DNA from: Calycina herbarum
Lineage: Eukaryota; Ascomycota; Leotiomycetes; Helotiales; Pezizellaceae
Direction of reading: 5' to 3'
Assembly (NCBI GenBank): GCA_001414485.1
Contig: LLEY01000036.1
Span: forward strand, 62,001 to 126,000
Length of the DNA: 64,000 bases
Shown here: positions 47,580 through 58,799 of the stretch, piece by piece
Layout of the letters: each line of letters starts with the position of its first letter
Numbering within the stretch: the first letter of the stretch is position 1
The notes under the pieces: generated by a model
What the model saw: only the letters and a program-made list of their open reading frames with translations
Databases searched by the model: none
What the model was told of the DNA's origin: nothing
Program-made: the position numbers and the translations under genes

Positions 47580-48310
47580 TCTCTATTCTTCTAGTATATC
47601 AAAGTTCTATGAACCGACTCCCGATGTTGAATATCTGTCCTTCATAAGTACTAGATGGTAAAATCTTATATCTTATTCTACTTCTCGAATCATTTCATAT
47701 AAGATGATTCTGTGAATCGAGTTCAGCTCTAAAATACCACTTCTTTCAGAAGTAGTATTTAAGTAAAAGGTCCCTTGCTATTCTAATATTTTAACCTTCT
47801 TATATATTATTGATTAGTAAGATGACAGACATTAGATGAAGTATACTTAGTTTCGTAAGAATTTATTCAAGTTAAAAGTCTTTTAGTAATTCAAAGATAC
47901 CAGATTGCTTATACAACGGTGCTCCGTAGGATGAAGTCGGAAAGAGTATACTTAGCTTATAAAGGACTTATTAAAGTAAAAGTCTTTTAATAATTCAAAT
48001 ATACTAATCTTCTTATATAGTATAATCCTATTACTTGAGTTTGGACGCGTGACATATAGAAAGTATAGACTTATATAAGTAAAATCTACCTTTTAATTTC
48101 AATAAGCGGTTCCTCTTCAACAACAGAGTTCTATAAGTAAGCATTAGATATATAAGAGAGGGATATCAGAGTACTAGTTCCAGTAAAAGAGAGTCTTCGT
48201 TTTTAATAATCTGCTTTCCTTACGTAACCTGGTTTCAAAAGAGAGGATTAGATGCGCAAGATATAGAGGGTATAGTTAAGTTTATAGTAAAATACTCCGG
48301 ATATCTTCAT
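47580..48310. repeat. Degenerate ~104-bp tandem repeat array (array 2)
   Basis: A recurring AAGTAAAAGTCTTTTAATAA-type segment is found near 47761, 47870, 47975, 48078, 48181 and 48285, with a spacing of 103-109 bp. It is accompanied upstream in each unit by TAGATGAAGTATACTTAG or variants. In the complement of array 1 (7.5-8.3 kb) the same two anchors, TAGATGAA and AAGTAAA-TCT, are spaced 36 bases apart exactly as here, so the arrays belong to one family in opposite orientation. Units before 47760 are too diverged to define well. Confidence 0.7.
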
Positions 48311-48543
48311 TTACCCATCCAAACCAATAAAGGCCGTTTTGGAACTCACCCTCATGTTTCACGACAAAGTCACACCACAAAATCATCAAAAGAGTTCTAT
48401 CAAAGTGAAATTTATGTCATTTCCGGGTATAAAAAAGCCTACTACAAAGAACGCCTTGAAAACATGAGAGCGGGAAATCCAGATCGATTTAATACCAAGA
48501 TCAGAATCAAAATGAACATGCCCATCAAACAGCTCAGCAAAAC

Positions 48544-49864
48544 CTAGCGAGCCTCCGAATAATCGTTGAGAGCAACGCAGACAAGACCACGATGATGACC
48601 ATTATACTGTCGAATAATCTGCTGGCTATGCAACTCCCACAATCTGGCATAGTGATCTGAGCAAGCCGTAACGAGATATGCGGAATCGGCACTGAATGCG
48701 CAATCCCAGACCCATCGTTGGTGACCCGTCAATGTACTCTCCAGCTTGAATGGCTTCTCGGTTTCCTCTTTGCTTTTGACTTGGCCGGGCTTGGGGATCA
48801 TCGCCTCGAGGTCTTTGACTTCCCAGATCTTGGCGGTGCAGTCGGCGCTGCAGGTTGCGAGGTGCTTGCCGTCGGGGGAGAGGAGGACACGAGTGATGGT
48901 GCTATTGTGGGCTTTGAAGTGGGTGAGGGGGATGAGCTGGGTCTTTTCGCGGAGTTGGAGGAGGTGCCAGACGTAGACGTTGCCCTGGATTTATTGTTAA
49001 TGATATGCCAAATAGTAAGAGGAAGAGAGTAAAACTTACGGAATTGGTGCTTGCGCAGAGAGTAGAGCCATCACTTGCGACAGTGACACTCGAGACTGGT
49101 TGGTCCTCCTCTGGAATAAGCTGGTGCGAGCAATTGTTCTCAGCCAAATCCCAAACACGAACATTTCCTCCACGATCACAGCTGATGATCTCTCCTTGGT
49201 TGGGATGGATGACGACGTCGTTGACTGGCGGACCATGGTGATAGCTTCGTTGGACCGTACCACTGCGAGTCTCCCAGATCTTGACTGTTCCATCCTCCGA
49301 ACTTGTGACCATCCATTTACCCTCGCAGTGGAAAGCGACACCCGTTACATTGCCTGTGTGTCCCTCGAATGCGAGAATGGGGATTGGGTTGGTCGACTTG
49401 ATATCGTAGAGCTTGACATTGTGGTGACCGGCCGCCGCGAGGAATCTCTTGTCGGGGGAGATGCAGAGTCGGTTGACTTGCGATTCGGAGTGTTGGATGG
49501 TTCGAGAGCAGATTCCTGATAGCGCCTCCCAGAAGCTAGAGGAAAGAAGAGGTCAGCCATGCCGCGAGCAAAGAAGGAGCGAGGGGGAGGGTGGAGGAGG
49601 GTAGGTGGAGCGCAAAGGTGAGGACGAGGGCAAGCAAGCGCAAGACGTACCGTATGGTATGATCGTATCCCGCTGTACACAAAAGAGGCATTTCCTCGTC
49701 AGCATTGTCACTATTTCTAGAGCCTTCAGACATCTTGAAAAGACATGCGCAGGAGTGAGAGAAGTCTTGGGGCGGAGGGGAAGATATATGTGGGTGAAGC
49801 GCATTGATTGAGTGCACGCATGCGCGCCGAGAAAAGACTCACCTGTACACAAAATAACGGACAT
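48544..49864 (-). CDS. LST8: TOR complex subunit LST8 (WD40 protein)
   Basis: There are four exons on the minus strand: 49864-49843, 49672-49651, 49535-49040 and 48984-48544, giving 326 residues. Introns are 170, 115 and 55 bp in phases 1, 2 and 0. The first two coding exons are 22 nt each. Splicing gives MSVILCTAGYDHTIRFWEAL, the typical fungal Lst8/Pop3 start. Seven WD repeats follow, for example FEGHTGNVTGVAFHCEGKW...SEDGTVKIW, PVNDVVIHPNQGEIISCDRG...VRVWDL, SSVTVASDGSTLCASTNS, HNSTITRVLLSPDGKHLATCS and GHQRWVWDCAFSADSAYLV. In the family LST8 stabilises the TOR kinase domain in TORC1 and TORC2. An alternative ATG at 49733, inside intron 1, reads in frame into exon 2 (see findings). Confidence 0.92.
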
Positions 49865-51011
49865 GTTGGAGCCAGCAAGCAAACAGCAAATTGCAATCGC
49901 GATAATGCAATCAGGAAGCAATTCCCTTTGAGCTGTGTCAGTGTCAGCTGAATCGGGGAGGGGGATGGCAAGACTCCAAGATATAAGTTCGGAAGGGCAA
50001 GTGAGGTTGGGGAAGCTTGTTCAGACGTCACCAGCTGAAGCCCCACTAGTGCCCCTCACTAGACCCAAATCGGAACCTGATCTCCATATTAATTGTGGAG
50101 GAGCGGCAACTGTAAGTCAACCTCATTCAACAAGAATTGTTCATATCTTGGGTATTTTGGAACCTTATTAACAGGTAATGCTATCCTTTCTTTCAAAAAG
50201 TGATTACTAATAATACTCCTAGTTATCATACAGACTTATGAGTAGCTACTACCACCTCAGCATGATATCCCAATATCACCTCATTTCCAGGTTGTCCTAC
50301 CAAGGAAAACCCCTTTTTGAATCATTATCAACATTGCTGTGTCCTAGCTATGAAGTTCACTGCTTGCTGCCTGCAGTGGTATGCGTTAAGGATGAAAGCA
50401 GGTGACACTTGAGTGCAAAGCAATAGATAGTAAGTGCATATCCTAAGCCAAGGACTTCAAGCCAACTAAATTTCCATAGCTTCACAGTCATGTCTTTCTC
50501 TGTTTCTTTCTCATGCTGTTTTGGCATGCTTCTGCTCCTCTTTGGATATGGATAGTAAAAAGGACAGTATCTCGTTGTCCTAATCTGCTAGGGGATTTCA
50601 AGTAAGTATTCTAAAAAGCAAGAAGATTTTAGAATATTAACCCGTATGTTTTAGAAGAATCTATTCATTTGTTTATACAACAAAGCTGGAATAGGGGGAC
50701 CCACCTTCTCCCCTTTGGAAGGGGGCAACGCTAGCGGCTAGGTAGATGATCGGTCCGACTTTTGCCCGGCGCTACCACAAACCCCAAGTCGGTTCCCGCA
50801 CCAACTTCTTCTCTATCCCATCCACATTCAACACAACACACTTGCTGTGCGTGTCGTGGTTCAGCTGACAAAAGAGCGCGCACCCCATTATTTGCCCTCC
50901 TGTTGGTTGAGAGATTGTCCTTGAATCAAGATCGGTAACATCTCAGTCATTGCTTCAACCTTTGAGACGACGCGCTTGAAGTTGAATTGACGGGCTGCAG
51001 TGCAAAGAACC
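49865..51011. other. Intergenic region between divergent LST8 and the coiled-coil gene
   Basis: No gene is supported. It contains both promoters. A GC-rich block with CCCC/GGGG runs lies near 50696-50740. Confidence 0.4.
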
Positions 51012-51035
51012 ATGGGACAGCAACAGGTATGCTAG
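51012..51035 (+). promoter_or_regulatory. Seven-codon upstream ORF
   Basis: ATGGGACAGCAACAG is followed by GTATGC and TAG, encoding MGQQQVC. It closes 21 bases before the likely main start at 51057 and is the only ATG close upstream. If included in the mRNA it could reduce or regulate translation of the next gene. An alternative reading as a short first exon fails, because the intervening 30 bases would be too short an intron. Confidence 0.45.
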
Positions 51036-51056
51036 ACCTTGTCTCGATCTATCAAG

Positions 51057-53789
51057 ATGTATAACACGGACAACACTGGAGGTAGTCATGCTCCAGCTCC
51101 GCTTGATGGGCGCGACCAAGGAGATACTACTGGAGGAAATCAAGATCAAACACTTACACTCCCCCCAAGAGATCATGGCGATCGTACTACAAACATCTCT
51201 CGTCATCAGAAGCAGCCTACTCTCGCCGAAAGCTTTCGCCCAACAGAGAACGCCTTGATCGAGAAAGCCAAATCGCTTCGCCTCTATATCCCCCCTTCGA
51301 AGTTGCGATCCCACTCCAAGACCCTTTCTCCAGAGACTCCTTCTCAAAATGACATCGCAACCTCTCATCATGAGTTGCAACAATCAGAGTTCTCGAGATC
51401 AAATCAAGTATTAACAGAAAACAGTGTTCCCACGCAATTGATTGAATCGACAGAATGCACCACTTCAGTGAGTTTCTCGATCATTATATCTTGCAAAGCT
51501 AACAAAGTTCATCAGGCTTCTTCGAGGTCCCAGAGTATAGACGGAGGTGTACGACTTGGCTCGCCGCTACTTCCCAGTCTGACTGAATCTGGTATCAAGA
51601 ATCCTGTAGCATCTAGAGAAACATTCGGTCGCAGCACATCGTCCCCTTCATCAGACTCAGACCACCATATGACCGGTGTCGAGGAAGATGCACCAAAGCC
51701 ATTGCCATACGATGTCAACACCGTCCCTGGAAGCAGCAAGAATGGAAACTCGAAAAGGCTACCCGCACTGGGATCAGTCGCGAACGAGACTTCGAACGCA
51801 GCTCCTGTAACAAGAAAAAAGCGCACCCCTAAGTATGCCGGTATTCCACATGTCTTGTTGCCATTTGGACCCCATGCACCCCTTACACCAGGCAAAGCCC
51901 CACGGAAGAAAGCCAAAAAGGCGTCGAGTAGCGACGATTCTTTGGTTGGGGCCAAGGAAATCACAGGAAAAGGATCAACACAAGTTGGGGGAGGTGAAGA
52001 AGGTTCCCGTCTGCAAGGTCATGTGGTCGGTGCCTCTGACGACTCGCTCGCGAAACAGGCTAGTACTTCCGAGTCCATCCACAGATATCACCAGAACTCA
52101 TCGCAGATTCAACATTTCGCACCCGGTCTGCCACACTCGTCGCCATATACATCACCAGTCTCATCGCAAGCTACTTCACCGGCACAGTCTCTCGCAGCGA
52201 GCATGTCTGGACCTTCGACAAATCCACCGCAGGCTCCCAGAATGGCATCGCAGGCTCAACCCCGAGTTCAAGGCTCCTCCCAAACCATTTTGACCGCTCC
52301 CCAAAACGATGCCGTATGGATCGCACGTCTGTCCGATGGCCCACAACTTTGCTACCCAATGGACTTCCAAGCACCAGGCTCAGGTCTCGGGATGGCACCT
52401 TACAACGACCATAGCATCATCGCACAGCTGGAGGCAGGCTATGACTGCAGAGTGTACGAGCCCTCTAACTTCATCAAATTGTTAGCTAGATCTCCAGACC
52501 CCAAGGCACTTGTATCGGCTTGGCGATCTCACAATCCACCGCAAGAGGCCCCGGGCTTTACTGGTATGCTATTTGACCCGAATTCCTTGAAAGCTCAATC
52601 ACTAACCTTGCGTAAAGATCGTGTCGACCAAAAGCTCCTTGTTTTTATCGGCGGTATTCACAACATCAGACATCTCTCCGTCCAGCTAGTAGAGTTAGAT
52701 AAAATCATCGACCCTCAAACTTGCACTCCTGCCGAAAAGGCAGTTTCCCAACTCGCAAAAGATGACTTCCTCAAAAATGCTCTCGCGCTTTCGGCCAGAG
52801 CAATTCAATCCGGTTGGTTAGCCCACGTCGACCAAGTCGCACGCAAATCTGCGGTTGCTCCTCTCGCCCACATCGCTCCCGCTGCCCAGGTTTCCCAAGC
52901 TTCTCGAGCAAGTTCCAGTGGTGTCGGGGCTCCAAAGGGTGCTATCAAGCCACAAAAGTCGACCCCCAGACAACGCAATCCTCTTTCAGACAAGTTCAAT
53001 GAGGCGAAGGCCGAAAACAATCGACTTTCCAAGGAAAATAATGCTCTCCAAGCCCAGCTTGACGCGGCAAAATCCCAGATCGCTCAGCTAGAGCGCGATC
53101 GAGATTTCTGGAAGCTCCAAGTCGAGAACGCTGTTGTTGCGCCTGGAAAACCCTACATCACCCCCGAAGCAGGTCGACTGTACATATTTGGACAACTCGT
53201 TGATGACCGAAACCCCAGAGTTGAGTGTGAGCGAGTCCTCCCCAGGGATCTGGGCAAACAAAAGGCAGGAGAGGTCTGCGGACACACCAACAAGTTCTAT
53301 ATCGCAGCCAAGGAGAGCAACTACGTCTGGTTGGACCGACAGAAATGCTCTAATTGCAAACAAGCTCTGCGGTCTCCTTTCAAGTTTCTGGATCCGGAGA
53401 ATGCGAGGGTGGAGATGGTGTTTAATGGGATGCCGGGGGATTCTCAGAAGGCTCTCCGAACCACCACTATCTCGACCCTCCCACCACCCTTCGCACAAAT
53501 CGGTGTCTCGATGACACCACAACCTCCGGCTGCCAGCACCTCTGGTTTTGCTCTTCCGCCACCTGGGCCATCCTCGATGGTACCACAACCTCCGGTCCGA
53601 CTCGCGCAAACCACCGGCCTGTCGCTCCCACAGGTCCCGGTGAGAGCTGTGCAGACATCCAGTCTCACGCTCCCAGTTGTTGGTCCAATTGAGATTGAGG
53701 AGGAGGAAGATCTGGAGATTAATGCGTTGTTTGAGGAGAGGAGTGATGATGATTTTGAGGCTCTTTTGCGTGCTGCGCTTGAGGATTAA
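51057..53789 (+). CDS. Coiled-coil protein with C-terminal Cys motifs, function unknown
   Basis: The ATG at 51057 opens a frame of 910 codons. Two stretches look like introns yet are multiples of three and stop-free: 51468-51515 (48 nt, GTGAGT...GCTAAC...CAG) and 52564-52617 (54 nt, GTATGC...CACTAACC...AAAG). If both are removed the protein has 876 residues. The N-terminal two-thirds is Ser/Pro/Gln-rich and probably disordered. A coiled coil follows (NEAKAENNRLSKENNALQAQ, then LERDRDFWKLQVE). Then comes a compact segment with VCGHTNKFYI and QKCSNCKQAL, a possible Cys/His metal-binding module. The C-terminus has Pro-rich repeats (MVPQPP, SLPQVPVRAVQ) and an acidic tail (IEIEEEEDLEINALFEE). No named family was recognised. 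Confidence 0.75.
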   Translation: MYNTDNTGGSHAPAPLDGRDQGDTTGGNQDQTLTLPPRDHGDRTTNISRHQKQPTLAESFRPTENALIEKAKSLRLYIPPSKLRSHSKTLSPETPSQNDIATSHHELQQSEFSRSNQVLTENSVPTQLIESTECTTSVSFSIIISCKANKVHQASSRSQSIDGGVRLGSPLLPSLTESGIKNPVASRETFGRSTSSPSSDSDHHMTGVEEDAPKPLPYDVNTVPGSSKNGNSKRLPALGSVANETSNAAPVTRKKRTPKYAGIPHVLLPFGPHAPLTPGKAPRKKAKKASSSDDSLVGAKEITGKGSTQVGGGEEGSRLQGHVVGASDDSLAKQASTSESIHRYHQNSSQIQHFAPGLPHSSPYTSPVSSQATSPAQSLAASMSGPSTNPPQAPRMASQAQPRVQGSSQTILTAPQNDAVWIARLSDGPQLCYPMDFQAPGSGLGMAPYNDHSIIAQLEAGYDCRVYEPSNFIKLLARSPDPKALVSAWRSHNPPQEAPGFTGMLFDPNSLKAQSLTLRKDRVDQKLLVFIGGIHNIRHLSVQLVELDKIIDPQTCTPAEKAVSQLAKDDFLKNALALSARAIQSGWLAHVDQVARKSAVAPLAHIAPAAQVSQASRASSSGVGAPKGAIKPQKSTPRQRNPLSDKFNEAKAENNRLSKENNALQAQLDAAKSQIAQLERDRDFWKLQVENAVVAPGKPYITPEAGRLYIFGQLVDDRNPRVECERVLPRDLGKQKAGEVCGHTNKFYIAAKESNYVWLDRQKCSNCKQALRSPFKFLDPENARVEMVFNGMPGDSQKALRTTTISTLPPPFAQIGVSMTPQPPAASTSGFALPPPGPSSMVPQPPVRLAQTTGLSLPQVPVRAVQTSSLTLPVVGPIEIEEEEDLEINALFEERSDDDFEALLRAALED

Positions 53790-54330
53790 ATTAGATACCC
53801 TGGTGCTGCGAATATGAATGATATTTTAAGTGTGTTTTGAGTCTTTTTTAAGTGATTTCTGTGAAATGAGGTGTTTTTTGTTGTTTGAAGTGATTTGGGA
53901 AATAGAATTACGGCAATGAATTTACTAGAATATAAGATGTAATACAGTGAGTTGCGAGTTAAGATTGAATTTGCCCTTTTAATCTAAGCTTTTTTTTATT
54001 AAGGCTTTCTCCCTCTTTTCTTTAGAAGACAGAAAATAATAGTACTCTAAAAGAGACGAGGCCTAGCTAGAAAGAAGCGCTATATCTAATTATCTCTCTT
54101 CTATATAATTTATTAATTTAAAGTAAGTATAATAAAAGTAAACTAAAAGATAAATAATTCTTAAAATAACCCCTTTTCTTAAAAGAATTTCACTACTCTT
54201 ACGAGCCCGTCGTTAAAAGTCTGTGTCTTATAGGCTCTTTTAGCGAGTAGATTATAATAACCTTAAATTTTTACTCTACTATAATTTATAAATTATAGCT
54301 TCTACACCTCTAATACTAGAGCACGTTCTA
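53790..54330. other. Transition into RIP-like AT-rich block
   Basis: After about 53,990 the sequence becomes strongly TA-rich with short TAG/TAA-dense frames, unlike the genic DNA before it. I see no gene here; it is probably mutated repeat DNA. Confidence 0.6.
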
Positions 54331-55400
54331 GGCTTTGAAATCCTTACTAAATATAAAGAGGCGATACGCTAGCTTTTTAACTACGCTGCTATCTCTATTC
54401 TAAAGCTTATAGTACGCTATAACCTTAGCTACTCCTTAATCCGTCGAGTTCTTAATTATAAGGCTCTAGAACGTATATAGCCTACTTGAACTAGGCGACT
54501 ACGTCTCTTAAATAACCTTTAAATTCGTTGGATTATTATATATTATAGTGATTCTTAAGAGTATTAGATCCTCGACTATATACGACTTTATAATAAGCTT
54601 AAATTAGAGTATAGTACTAAAACCCTCGAACAGTGCTTTAAAGAAGCTAGCTACTTTTAATATATAATATATTAAAAGCTCTATCTTATACTTCTTTAAG
54701 TAAATAACTAAATAATCTAGAGACTTAGATATATATTCTAGTAGAAAGAGGTTAAGTAGAGAGTAGTTTTATAGTTAGATAAGGTTACCTTCTTAGTTAG
54801 TAGTTATATAGTAAAGTAAAGGATTATACGGAATCTCTATAAGTAGTTTTATAATAACTATATCTAATACTAATTCTACTAAGAATATACGATACTAGTA
54901 AATATCTAAGAAGCTATTAAATATAATTATAAGAGTTCTTTAGTATTTGTAGATAGATCTAGTAAGAAGAGAGCCTTTACTTAAAAGAATTACCTAGAGC
55001 AAGTCTTAACTCTATATATTAAGTCGATTTTAGAAGATTTTAAGACCTATATATATACTCTTAGTTTAGAGCTATTATTTATAAAAGATAGTAACTTAGC
55101 TTATAGCTATAAGTTAATAAGAAACTACTATACGTAATACCGAATAAAGTATAGGATTATCTTAATACTATACTCTTCTATAAGTTCTAATATAAACCCG
55201 ATTAAGAAATACTAGAGATAGATTAAGTAGTTACTTTATAGAAGGTGTAAGTAGCCTACTACTAAGATAGAAATATAATAATTTATACTAGAAGAATAGA
55301 ATAAAATCCTATAAAAATAGATTAATAAATTAATTAATAAGCAGGAGCACTAGGTTTATATATTAGTAGAGCGGTGTATATAACAGACGTGTTTTAGATA
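54331..55400 (+). pseudogene. Degenerate Tc1/mariner transposase
   Basis: On the plus strand the fragments follow the order of a fungal Tc1-type transposase. A VTFLVSS...KQRIIRN-like block is near 54780-54840. It is followed by YTILVN, YKSSLVFVDRSSKKRAFT and KNYLEQVL near 54890-55010, LEDFKTYIYTL near 55030-55065, and SISSNINPIKKYWRQIKQ near 55175-55230, the degenerate SPDLNPIE block. Numerous TAG/TAA codons interrupt it. The ends were not found. Confidence 0.75.
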
Positions 55401-55689
55401 AGACTTAGAACAAATAATACTCTATTCTTAGAACAAAAGACGAGGAGAGTAGAAGAGCTCGAGAGAACCGGGAACTAAATATAAGTCATCCGCGCTAGTA
55501 CGTGCGCTAGTACTAGCGTGTATCTAAGCGAATATATAACATCCGGCCTTCGTAACTATAACTGTTATAATATAGATAGTTAATACCTAATTAAATTAAT
55601 TATCGTAGTTACGATAACATAGTATACTAGGACCTCGGATACTCTAGGACCTCGGATACTTTTCCTTACTCTACTACCTTCTAACCTTA

Positions 55690-58600
55690 ATATATAAATT
55701 CTTAATAATTAGTAATAGAAACCTAATCCTAAGAAGTACGAATTATCTTAGCTATCGAAGCTATTTAAATAACAAAAAAACTTAGTAGTTATACTACTAC
55801 TAAGATATATAAAGTATCTAAATCTACGCTTTCTAATAGAATAAGCGGCTATATAACTCTTAGTAAACGTCGACTAGTAAGTTATAAGTTAACTAAACTA
55901 GAGGAAGAAGTGATTATTTAATATATATTTAATCTAGATATAAGAGGATTTAGACCTTAGTTAGCTAGTATAGAAGATATAGTAAATTATATACTAGAGT
56001 TATATAGAGAATAACACGTTAGAAAGAACTAGGCTTAACGTTTTATATAACAACGTCTAGAGTTAAAGACGTGTTTTAATCGCGTTTACGACTTTTAAAG
56101 AGCTTTATACGAAGATTCTAAGCTTATTAGAGTATAGTTCCAGCTAGTAGAGAATATATAAGCGAAATATAGTATTTAAGACTTCGACTTTTAGAACTTT
56201 AACAAGACCAGCTTTATAATAGATATAATTAGCTCTGCTATATTTATTATATACGCGGATCGACGTAGTAGAGACAAAGCTATTTAACCTAGTAATCGAG
56301 AATAGGCTAACGTAATTTATAAGCGAGTTAGACTCCTAAGCGAAATAAATTTTTTTTCTTAGTATTCTACGAATTATTAAATATCTTACGATATAATTAA
56401 TTAAATTAATTATACTACTTAGAATTAGAATCCTTATATATTTCTTCTTCTTTTTAATAAGTTCGTATATTATAGCTATATTTCTTATATAATCTACAGC
56501 GCCGGCGAGGTACTAGACTCGGGTTCGTATAATCACTATTTTCTACTAAAACTACTTATTCTTACGAAGTAATATTACTTAGAGCTCTAAGATCTTACGT
56601 ATCTTAGAGAGTAAGTAATCCTTCTTTCTATAATCGACGCTTTTTTATATAATAACACCGACTTAGTTGATTATTTACTATATAAAGTATAGTATTCTTA
56701 GCGTATAATAAAGCTACCTTAGTAATTACACGCTTTATACTCTTTATAAGCTAGTCTAGGCTATATAGAATCTAGGTCGAAGAACTATCCTAGTATTATA
56801 AGACCTTATTCTATATATATAACGTCTAAGAATAAGCCTCTATTATGTTATTTAGAGTCTTTAGTTCCTAAATAGCTAGGAGGCTTGTCGAGGTAGATAG
56901 ACGTAATAGAGTCCTTAGTCGTATTTTAAGCTATGAAATTATAGAATCTAGGTTATATAGTACTAATCCAGATCTTTGAAACCCTTCTTAAATATTTGAT
57001 TCAGTTATTATCGTATAAAAGGTAGTATAGAATATAGATAAGAAATCCTTCTTAGAAATATATATAATATATAGTTATATTAATTTCTTAAGTTCGGTAC
57101 TATATAGCTTTTTTAACACTTGAAAATATCCTATATCAAGTAGCTAAAGTCTATAAGAGGAATAAGCTAGTATATAAAGAGTAATAATATTATTACTCTT
57201 ATAAAAAAGCTTAAAATCGACTAAGTAGTAGCTTTTATAGCTATTAAGTATAAGAAGCCGGTAAATACCCTTCGTTTAAAGCTTTATATACCGATTAAAA
57301 TAAATAATCTAATCTAGGCCTTGTTTATTTATTATCTAGCTATTTATAGTTATAGTTATTACTTAATCGCGTAGTAATTAGCTGTTTTTAGACTAGGAGG
57401 AGAGGTGATTCTTCTCTACTAAAATAATATATAGAGGTACTATAAAGCTATATAACCTAATATCTTAAATTACTATTACTTATTCCTAGTTTTCTTACTA
57501 TACTATACGAGGCTAAGAAAGCCTTTTAGTACTTATAACAACTATTTCTAATATAATTTAGCTTATATAAAACCTAGTCTTATTAAAGTTATAAATATCC
57601 TCTTTCTAAATCTTATATTTGTTAATTATATTTCGTACGAGGCGAAACCACGTGTTATACGCGTCTGGATCTTTGTATTAGACTCTTTAGTAATTAATCC
57701 TTTAATTAAAACGTGTCTTAAGTTCTAGTTATCGTCGTACGAAGTTCGATATCTAGTTCTTACTAACGCGTCTTATACCCTGTTTTAAGAGAATACGATT
57801 CGCTTTATCTTTAATATAACGTATTCGTAGAGGAAATAATCGAGAATCTAGGTTGAGAATATATTATATAATAACTCTTTCTTCGATCTTTATAAGTTTT
57901 TAAGAATTAGTAATAGAATCTTATTATAATAATATTCCGTAAGTTCGATTAAGTAATATTATATAAGATACTTTATAAATCCGCGTAACATTCTTAGCTT
58001 TTAAATATAGACTTATATAAAGTATATTTAATATAAGAGTTATATTAGACTCTATCTAATACTTAACTATTTTGTTTATTAGAAAAAATCGCGCTCTAAA
58101 GAAGTTTATATAATACTAAGAAAAAAAATTCATTTCGCTTAGAAGTCTAACTCGCTTATAAACTACGTTATAGTAATTATATATATTAATAGAGAGAGTT
58201 CGAGTATACTACTATTTTAAGTAGTTAAAGTAAAAAACTATCTTACTAGTTAGTATACTAAGAGCGGCCTACTATATAATTAGGTTATAAAGCTAATAAG
58301 TAATAGATAGACTAATAATAAGACGAGTTTTAAATAGCTAGAATACTTTAATAAATATACTCGCGGTTATATATATAGGCTATATTAAATATTAGTACTA
58401 GATAGATATAAAAGCTACGAATCAGCTATATTTTAAGAGTATTATAAAGCTAATAATATAATTCTTCTCTATCTATATTCTTATTTATCTTATTTAACCT
58501 AGTAATACTCGATATTAGTATAACGAAACTTAAACGAACTAAACAAAGATAACTAAGTCTCGAAGGTTAGTATATAAGTAAGAAGTATAGATACGCCGGG

Positions 58601-58790
58601 TTATTTACTTAGAAGTGAACTCGTTACTTATATTAAGGATATTAAATAAGATAATAAGATTAATAACTAAAGTTAAGTACGAAGCTCTTATCTAATAGCA
58701 GACGTGCTAGTCTTATATAGAACCTTCGTTTATATTTAGAGTCTTACTTAGTAGAAGTTCTAAAGATAGAGTCCGACTCTATTTCTAAGG
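55690..58790 (+). pseudogene. Degenerate Fot1/pogo transposase, split by a later insertion
   Basis: The first half is readable before 56316. It has STLSNRISGYITLSKRRLVS near 55830-55880, KLTKLEEEVII near 55884-55920, DFDFNFNKTSFI-like catalytic residues near 56185-56220, and PSNREWANVI near 56285-56318. The second half resumes at about 58172: VIIYINRES, then YFNKYTRGY near 58345-58375, then ILVLDRYKSYESAIF near 58390-58435. Many stops are present. The gap is filled by a separate inverted-repeat element. This copy is distinct from the one at 9.8-11.6 kb. Confidence 0.7.
56316..58162. mobile_element. Inverted-repeat DNA element inserted in the Fot1-like relic
   Basis: The ends are inverted repeats of about 50 bp beginning TTTATAAGCGAGTTAGACT and containing CTAAGCGAAAT and TTTTTTTTCTTAGTATT. 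The differences between the two ends are transitions (C/T and A/G), as RIP would give. The interior of about 1.7 kb is stop-riddled and I could not assign a transposase. GTAATT occurs just outside both ends and may be the target duplication. The insertion interrupts the Fot1-like frame within the REWxxVI block, so this element is younger than its host. Confidence 0.65.
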
Positions 58791-58799
58791 CTTCTTAAA

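Noticed and set aside
49731..49733. ATG at 49733 (minus) as the sole LST8 start
   Set aside because: The spliced 22-nt exon at 49864 gives the conserved MSVILCTAGYDHTIR start. The internal ATG is kept only as a possible alternative isoform.
51012..51056. MGQQQ as a first coding exon of the 51-54 kb gene
   Set aside because: The intervening GT...AG segment would be only 30 nt, too short for splicing, so it is treated as an upstream ORF.
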